From Equus caballus (lineage: Eukaryota; Chordata; Mammalia; Perissodactyla; Equidae), in assembly GCF_041296265.1 (NCBI RefSeq), contig NC_091699.1, forward strand, positions 57,386,101 to 57,450,100: 64,000 nt of DNA, in the 5' to 3' direction. The position numbers were made by a program, and so were the translations under genes. The notes beneath the pieces are model-generated. The model searched no databases. It was not told where the DNA came from and saw only the letters and a program-made list of their open reading frames with translations. Below, piece by piece: positions 56,626-64,000 of this stretch (position 1 is the stretch's first letter; each line of letters starts with the position of its first letter).

Positions 56626-57765
56626 TAATAATGATAACTTGCATTTTATGAGTATCCCTCATAGGCCAGCCATTGCTTACATATTTGGGCCCCAGTGGGA
56701 TTTTGGGAGTGCCCTGGGCTCCCCTCCTAAGTTTCAATGGCCTGAGGTTGAGTCTGCTCCAGGATTGAATATTAGCTCTCAGTCAGTGGGCATTTCCATC
56801 TCTGGTGAAAACCTGTGCTCAAGCTGTGTTATCTTAGAGTGGCCACCTTTGCATCTGTGTACCTATGGGTACTGTCTGATCTATTGATTCCAGCTTCTGA
56901 GGGAGGAATGTAGAGACCAGGATGTCTGATAAAGACAGTATGCTTCAGAGCTCATGAGCATATGAAGAATTCTTGAGGGGAAGCTGGGAGGACTTCCACC
57001 TTTGCCCCAGGAAAAATACTCCCTAGTTAAGGATGAAAGTAGATTGTGAACATGCTTCTCTTTTTCTCTCCTGGTAATATTTAGTCCTGTTCCCTGCATA
57101 GAAGAGGATTTTGTGAAACAGTGTAATATTCCTCTTTTATTATTATTATTCAGGCTTAGTTCAGAATATCTGTTTTGGAAACAGGCTGGGGACACCTCTG
57201 TCCTGGTTTCCTTGATGACCGGAAGATACAGCAGCATCAATATATTCTGCACCAGCCTCTGTCTTCTCTTTAGCTACTCCCAGGGTCCCCAAAGACCACA
57301 GCTCCTAAAAGAGACCCTGAATCAGCCACACTGGCATTTCACCTGCACTAAATCCCATCCTCCACACGATGCTGTGGGTATGTTAGATAACTTTTCCAAG
57401 AGCTGCATGACCACAAAGAGGAAGAGCTGCTACCGAAATGGGGTGAGCTACCTGAAACTACCCCAAGCCATCAGGGCAGACAGAATTAACTTCCTTCTCA
57501 TCCTGCCGGAAACCCTTGTGTCTCACTGTAGATCCTGTCCACGTCCACCCTTGTGTTCCTTGCTGTCTTCCCCACCAGACTCTATTCACACCTTGCTCTT
57601 TTTTTGGTCTCTACACACTATGTCCAAGGCAGTGCCTAGCATGAGGTAGGTCTCAGAAAATGCAGGATGAATGAAGACCCAACAGCTCACAACAAAGAGG
57701 ACATAAACGCCACCTTGTCTTCTGGTCATTTTTTGTCAAGGCCACACCCCAGGGAATCTGAAGGC
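56626..57765. other. Gene-free stretch, nothing recognised
   Basis: It contains a 178-codon plus-strand open frame (57113-57649) with no domain, no splice context and no family resemblance. I do not call it a gene. Confidence 0.4.
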
Positions 57766-57960
57766 TTTGGAGTAACACAGACCTGGGTGAAATTCCAGCC
57801 CTGTTGCTTACTGGCTGGGTAACCTTGGTTGTTGTAGTTCACCTCTGTAGACCTCATCATTCTCATGTACAAGATGAGTGATGATCCCTGTCTTGGGGTT
57901 GTTAAGAAGATAAGCAATTTCCTCTCAAGAGATCTAGCACCAAGAATGTGTCAATAACTG
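57766..57960 (-). repeat. MIR SINE fossil, antisense
   Basis: 'GGAGTAACACAGACCTGGGTGAAATTCC' and 'GTTGCTTACTGGCTGGGTAACC' are reverse MIR. Confidence 0.6.
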
Positions 57961-58680
57961 TACTGTATGTTTCTAACCACCAAAGTGACCCTTATTATTT
58001 TACCTTAGTGGTTTCCCATTTGCTAAATGTGGAAGTCTTCCTTTTCACTTACTATTTTGAAATAATATCTAGAAAAGAAAAATTGCAAGAATATACAAGG
58101 AACTCTGGTATATTCTTCTCCCAGAGTCACCAAGTGTTAACATTTTGGCACACTTGTTTTATCATTTTCTCTCTCCCTTATGTGATACATACATAATGTT
58201 TTCTGAATCATTTTAGAAAAATTAGAGGCATCGTGTTCCTTCTTCCCTAAACCCTTTAGTGTGAATTTCCTAAAAACAAGGACATTCTCTTATGTCACCA
58301 TGGTATCATTATCAAGATCAAGAAATTTAACATTAACAGAATAATACTATCTAAGAAGTTTATTTTATAATTTCACCAGTTGTCTCAGTAATGTCCTTAA
58401 TAGTACCTTTTTTTCTCTTGGTCCAGAATCCAATTCAGGGTCATGCATTGCAGGTAACTACCAAGCCCATTAGCTTGCACCTGATCTGAAACTCTGCCCC
58501 TGCCTCTCTTTGTTTTTCAAGATGTTGACATTTTTTAAAGAATACAGGTCAGTTATATTTTAGAATGTCCCTCACTTTGGATTTGTCTGATGTTTCCTTG
58601 TGATTAAGTCCAGGTTAGTCTGGACTTCTGTGGTGTTTTTGGCAGAAATGATGTGTCCTTCTCAGGGGACACATGATATC
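57961..58680. mobile_element. Old L1-related 3' region
   Basis: 'ATTTCACCAGTTGTCTCAGTAATGTCC', 'CCAGAATCCAATTCAGGGTCATGCATTGCA' and 'TTGTCTGATGTTTCCTTGTGATTA' match an old repeat usually assigned to L1M 3' regions. Confidence 0.45.
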
Positions 58681-59480
58681 AGTTAGTCCCACTGTTGGTG
58701 ATATAAACCTTGCTCACTTGGTTAAAATGTATGCCACTAGTAAAGCTGCTATGTCTCTCTTTGTTATTAATAAGCCATTTGTGGAGAGATTTGTTGAGAC
58801 CATGAAAATATCCCATTTCCCATCAAACTCTCAGGAGTGCCGTTCTGGAAGCTTTTGTGGAAGAACTTCTCTCAAAGATGAAACATTGAAAAATGTGTGT
58901 ACTGCCTTCATTCAGGAGGCATGAAATCTTATTTTCACCAGTTTCCTGTGTGTGAGCATTGTGGTTAGTGACTGGGGGTGGGGGGCGAGTTTGGGCCTCA
59001 CGGTCTGGGAGCTCTCCATCCTGCACTAGCACCAGAGAGGGTAAGGGCAACGCAACAGGAGAGGAGCTCCCAGAAGCAAACTGGAGGCATTTTAGAAACA
59101 TCTGGTGCCAACACAGTAGAGTGGGCCTCAGGTTCATGAACACAGAGGCTTTCTTCCTCTGCCCCTGCCATCTCGCTTTCCATCCACTCCTTGTGATTGT
59201 GTGAGAGCTCATCTAATCCGGCGCTTTAGCGGACATGCACACATCACCGAGAGTTTCTAGGAGGATTAATGTAGGAGTCGTGCTTCATTCCTCTGCCTGG
59301 GGAATGCTGGGCTAGGCATTTTTCATGTTAATAGGAAGGAAATTGAATCTGCAGTTATCTGAATGACAAGGGAGAATCTGGGAGTCAAAGATTGTTAGAG
59401 ATGGAGGGTGTCAAGAGTTTATCTTAGCGTTCATAACCCTTTCAGGGGGTTAGGATCATTACCAAAATGAAAATATAGGC
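58681..59480. other. Gene-free stretch, nothing recognised
   Basis: Unassigned sequence. Confidence 0.35.
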
Positions 59481-62400
59481 CAACGCCACCAGTGAAGACA
59501 GAGGTAAAGACTGTATGCAAAACAGCAGCACACCGAATCAAGGAATGTGCAAACAATTATACATCTTGACTAAGTTGGATTTATTCCAGGAATGTAAGGC
59601 TGCTTTTTCATTAGAAAAACCTCTAAGTGTAATTCACCACAATAATAGATTAATTGGAAAAAAAGCAGATGATCACATGGTCATCTTGATAGACGCAGGA
59701 AAACTGAAAAAATTCAGCAAGCATATGGAGCAAGAGAAACTCTCCAACTTTGCTGGTGGAAGTGTAAACTATTGTAACCACTTTGGAAAATGGTTTGGCA
59801 TTTTCTACTAAAGTTGAATATGTACATATTCTATGGTTTATCAATTCTACTCCAAGGTATATATCCAACCCAAATGTATACATTTCACAAAAGACGTATA
59901 TTAGAATATTCATAGCAGGGCTATTCACAGTAGACTACTGGACACGACACAAGTGCCCATCAATAGTAGAATAGATCAACGGATTATACTGTATTCCCAC
60001 AACAGAATACACGACAGGAATGAGAACGGATGATCTACAATTATACAAAACAGTATGGATGAATCCCACAAACATAATGTTGCACAAAAGAAGTCAGATG
60101 CAAATACAGCATACTATACGATTCCACTTATACAAGGAACCAAAAAACAGGTGAAACCAGTCTGTGGTATCAGAAGTCAAGATTGGTTACCTCTGTGGGG
60201 TGAGTGAGAAGATGGAAAGGGGCTTCTAAGGAACTGATAATCTGTTTTTTGATCTAGGTTCTAGTCATACAGATGAGTTCAGCTTGAGGATATTCATGCA
60301 TTTATGATACAGGCATTTTCCATTTGTATATTGCACTTCGTTAAAAATTTTAAGAGAAAAATTCAAGATCTCTTCATGAAAAGATATTCTTAAAGTTGGA
60401 ACTTCCTTAACTTGAAAATGTAGCTACAAAACCTATAGCAAATATCATTATCAACAAGGAAAGTAATCCCTTTGAAATTAAGAATAGGAAAAATATGCTG
60501 ACTCTATCACCACTTCTATCTGGTACTGGAGATACTAACCTGCCTGATAAGTCAAGAACAAAAAATCAATGACACACGGACTGGAAAAGGAGAGACAAAG
60601 CTGTCATTATTTATAGAGGATGTGGGGAACAAACCCAAATGAATCTACAAATGTACATGTAAAAATGTAGGAAACCCAAAAGAATCCACAGGTAAAATAT
60701 TAAAATTAGCAAGAGAATTTAATAAGATTGCTGAATGAAAGTTGATAGTACACAATTCTATATATATCCCAGCCACAAAAAGATATAAAACGTAATTTTT
60801 TAAAAAATGATTTCTTTCATTATAGCATCAATAAATATGAAGTATTGAGGTGTAAATCTCACAAAAATGAACAAGAATTTGTATATAGAAAATTATAAAA
60901 CTTTAATAAAAGACATTAAAGAACTCCTAAATGGGTGCAGAGATATGTCAAGTTAATGTTTTAGAAGACTAAATATCAAAAGATGTCAGTTTTCCCCCAA
61001 ACTGATGTAAGGATTCCACATAATTATGAAAAATCCTCACAATATTTTTCTGTGATTGACAAACTAGTTCTAAAATTTATTCAGAAATACAAATGCCTAT
61101 AATCAGCCAAGATACTGCTAATGAAGAACAATGTGGGATCTCACCATATCAGATATCAGTAATTATTATAAAGCTTTGGTAATTAAGACCATATGTTTTA
61201 CACTGAATGATAGATAGATCAAAGGAACCAAAGATAGACCCCAGAAACAAACCCACTCATAGTTGGAATTTGTTTCGTGACCAAATTGGCATTGCAGCTC
61301 AGTGAGAAAAGAAGAAATTTTTCAACAAATGATGAGTCCATTGATTATCCATATGAAAAAATATTTAACCACCTACCTCACACCTTACAAAAAAATTATT
61401 TCCAGGTGGATTAAAGATCTAAACATGAGAGGCAAAACTATGAGACCTTAAAAAGTTAATATAGAAGAACATTTTTGTAACCTTCTGGTAGGGAAGGATA
61501 TTGTAATAGTCTCTTTGGGCTGCCATAACAAAATGCCATCCACTAGGTGGTTTAAACAATAGAGATTTATTGCTCACGGTTCCGGAGGCTAGAAATCCAA
61601 GACCAAAGTGCCAGCTGATTCTGTTTCCAATGAAGCTCTCTTCCTGGTTTTCAGACAGCTGCCTTCCTGCTATGTCCTTACATGTCCTTTCCATGGGTAC
61701 AGAGAAGAGAGATCTCTGGTGTCTCTTCTTATAAGGATACTAATCCTCCCAGATTAGGGCCCCACCCTTATGACCTCACTTAACCTTTATTGCCTCCTTA
61801 TAGGCCGTATATCCAAATATAGTCACATTGGGCATTAGAGCTTCAATATATGAATTTTGGGGGGACACAATTTAGTCCATAGCTGATGTCTTAAGACACA
61901 AAAAGCACCAGTCTTTAAGGAAAGCATTGGGAAATCCAAATACATTAAAATGAAAAGCGTCTCACTAAAGACACATAAAGAAAGAGAAAAAGAAAAAATC
62001 CAAAAACTGAGTGAAGACATGTCAACATACATAACCTAAGCACTTTTATCCAAAATTATATATAAAGATACTCTGAAATCTATAAGTAAGAGACACAACA
62101 TTACTTAAAAACATATGAAAGATGTAAATAGGATCTTCGCAAAAAGGAAAATCTAAATGGCCAATAAATGTTAGAAAATGTGATTAATCTCATTAGAAGT
62201 CAGGGAAATTAAAATTAAAAACATAATGAGATGCTATTTTACACTCACCAGATCATACAAAATTTAAGTCTGACAATACCAAGTGTTGGCAAGGATTTTA
62301 TAGTGATGGGAAGTCCTCTATAGGACTGGTGGAAGTCTAAGTTAGTTTACTCCCTCTGGAAAAGAGTTTGGTTTATCTAGTAAAGTGGAATGTGGGCATC

Positions 62401-62985
62401 CCCTGTGACACACCAGTTCCATGGATGGAAAATAGCCTAGTGTGCCAGGACATGTGTGCAGGACTGGTCTCTGCAGTGATGTTATAATAACAAAGATCCC
62501 AAAACAACCCACGCAGCCATTAAAAAGGTAATGGCTAAACAAATTGGGATACAATTATTTAATGGAATATACTACAGTGAAAATGAATACATTACGGCCA
62601 CATTCATCAATGAAGATGAATCTCACAAACAGAATATTGAGCTAACAAAGCAAGATGAATCATAACACATACGGTATCACTCCATTTGTATAAAATTCGA
62701 AATAGGCAAAGCTGTTTCCCTATACGGTAAAATTGCAGAGGAAAGAACAGGAAGGCTTCGAATGAAAGTCTGGCCAGCCCATCCCCAAGTGGGCGGTGAG
62801 AAGGGGATACAATCGGGGAGGAGCCATGGGAGACTGAGCAGGTACTTTTCTGTTCTGTTTCTTCATTAGGATGGTGAGCATACTGGTGTTCATTTTATTG
62901 TTATTTTTTAAACTGTAAATTTATATTTTCATGTTGGAATATTTAATGCATTTTATGATTTAAAAAAGTTTAAAAATCAACAACA
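59480..62985 (+). mobile_element. L1 ORF2 and 3'-end mosaic, old
   Basis: Sense ORF2 blocks ('CACAATAATAGATTAATTGG', 'ATTATCAACAAGGAAAGTAATCCC', 'AGATAGACCCCAGAAACAAACCC') alternate with 3' UTR-like blocks (59,740-60,350 and 62,200-62,720). At least two L1 remnants are therefore joined. Many stops. An antisense MaLR LTR interrupts at 61,503-61,890. Confidence 0.65.
61503..61890 (-). mobile_element. MaLR (MLT1-like) LTR fossil, antisense, inside L1
   Basis: 'GTCTCTTTGGGCTGCCATAACAAAATGCC', 'AGATTTATTGCTCACGGTTCCGGAGGC' and 'ATATATGAATTTTGGGGGGACAC' are the reverse MLT1 pattern. L1 wording resumes after it. Confidence 0.65.
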
Positions 62986-64000
62986 AATGAACAGTAACAA
63001 AAAAAAGAGAGAGAATTGGAATAGATAACGTTTATGGCGTTCAGCTCTCATTCATTCATACAAGAAACATTTTAGGCATGCTGGGCTAGGTCCTGGAGAT
63101 TCCAAGAACCAGAGATAGCCTGGCCCATACCAGTCACTGTGCAGTCCTAGGGCCCACTGAGGCCTCTTGCCCCTCTGGCACAGGTCAGTTCCCAGCTTCA
63201 GTGCATCACCCCAAGCCTCCACTTTGTGCAAAATACAGCCCATTCACCACTATTCACTCCAAACCAAACCAAAACAAAAAGCAATCCACTCCCACCAAGA
63301 ATTTAGAAACTTCACTACAGCATCTCCCATGAGGTTCTGGTACTCTCTCCTCCTAATTTCTCTCTCCATCTTGATCTTCCCCATGCTCAGGATCAACACA
63401 AATTCCTCCTTTTGCACAGCAGTTCGTTCCCTTTGACCCCCCATCACTCAGGTATGGCCACCCAAGTGATGTAGCTCTTCCAGACAAATCCAATGATTAC
63501 CCCAAGATGCTTGGTGATTGGATGTTCTCCACCTTGTTGATTTGATTTTTTCCACCTTGTTGCAAAGCCAGATGCTTTCACCACTGTGTCAGAGGAGCAC
63601 ATCAAGGGCTTCACAAGCAAAAGCAGGGGTCTGATTCTGCTTGGGCCTTCCAGGTAAGAATGTGGAGGTGGCCCAAGAGCTGACCTTGAAGGATGGGTGA
63701 GACTTCGAGCAGAGAGTGAAGCATTATTGTAAGAAAAGCATTTCTCTGTGAGTCTCAGAGCCTGGGTTCCCATCCCAACTGAGCCACCATGTTTCCCTGG
63801 AACTCTGGGAAAGTCAGTGAACCTTGGTGGTGGAGGCAATGGAGGTTACTATGGGCAAGGTGACATGAGTGGAGGTGGATGGCGTGGGATGTACTGACGG
63901 GTAACCACCAACATAAAGTCCTGACAACAGGATCGGGCCTACTAGACTTTCTTACAGATTTCTTTCTTTTGTATTTTAAGGACCTTTATAATGAATGAAG
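62986..64000. other. Right end of window, nothing recognised
   Basis: Old-repeat wording near 63,040-63,150 ('CATTCATTCATACAAGAAACATTTTAGGC'). I see no exon. CX3CR1, expected further right by human order, is not reached. Confidence 0.4.

Noticed and set aside
57113-57649. 178-codon plus-strand open frame
   Set aside because: No recognisable family, no CpG island, no splice context; the length is not rare by chance in 64 kb.

Overview
This is a 64 kb stretch of mammalian nuclear DNA. It has split genes with GT-AG introns, CpG-island promoters, and a mixture of L1, L2, MIR, MaLR and hAT fossils. Fourteen copies of the tRNA-derived SINE whose head reads 'GGGGCTGGCCCNGTGG' (the equine repetitive element, ERE) point to a perissodactyl, most likely a horse or close relative. 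Three genes are complete and all lie on the minus strand: SLC25A38 (7 coding exons, 304 aa), a THEM4/THEM5-like thioesterase (6 coding exons, 240 aa) and CCR8 (one coding exon, 355 aa). SLC25A38 and CCR8 are neighbours in human 3p22.2, so the window is that segment in reverse orientation.

Layout. Positions 1-920 hold a CpG island and the first coding exon of an unrecognised minus-strand gene with a death-fold (pyrin-like) sequence; the rest of that gene lies off the left edge. Positions 4,500-17,110 are SLC25A38, from its poly(A) signals to its CpG-island promoter. Positions 19,084-25,951 are the thioesterase gene, from poly(A) signal to start codon. Positions 26,400-37,300 are mostly repeats: an L1 tail, older L1 pieces, a CENPP processed pseudogene, and an ERE split by a solo LTR. 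CCR8 sits at 37,452-38,519, with a splice acceptor 30 bases before its ATG. Positions 38,590-64,000 hold no gene I can support. They contain a MaLR element with both LTRs, solo LTRs, L1 segments, EREs and unassigned sequence.

The most interesting item is the thioesterase gene. All six exons join in phase with consensus splice sites. The product has the exact length of human THEM4, and the HGG motif and the catalytic Asp/Thr pair are kept at the right spacing. To my knowledge human THEM4 and THEM5 lie together on chromosome 1q21 and no THEM gene is annotated between SLC25A38 and CCR8. This therefore looks like a third family member, probably absent or dead in human. The pyrin-like exon at the left edge is the second candidate for an undescribed gene.

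The genes are not an operon. SLC25A38 and the THEM-like protein are both expected in mitochondria (glycine import for heme; acyl-CoA hydrolysis), while CCR8 is a chemokine receptor of T cells. Their adjacency is more likely synteny than a shared pathway. Exon boundaries were worked out by hand from splice consensus, phase and remembered human protein sequences. Repeat family names are from memory, and repeat ends are approximate unless a target-site duplication is stated.
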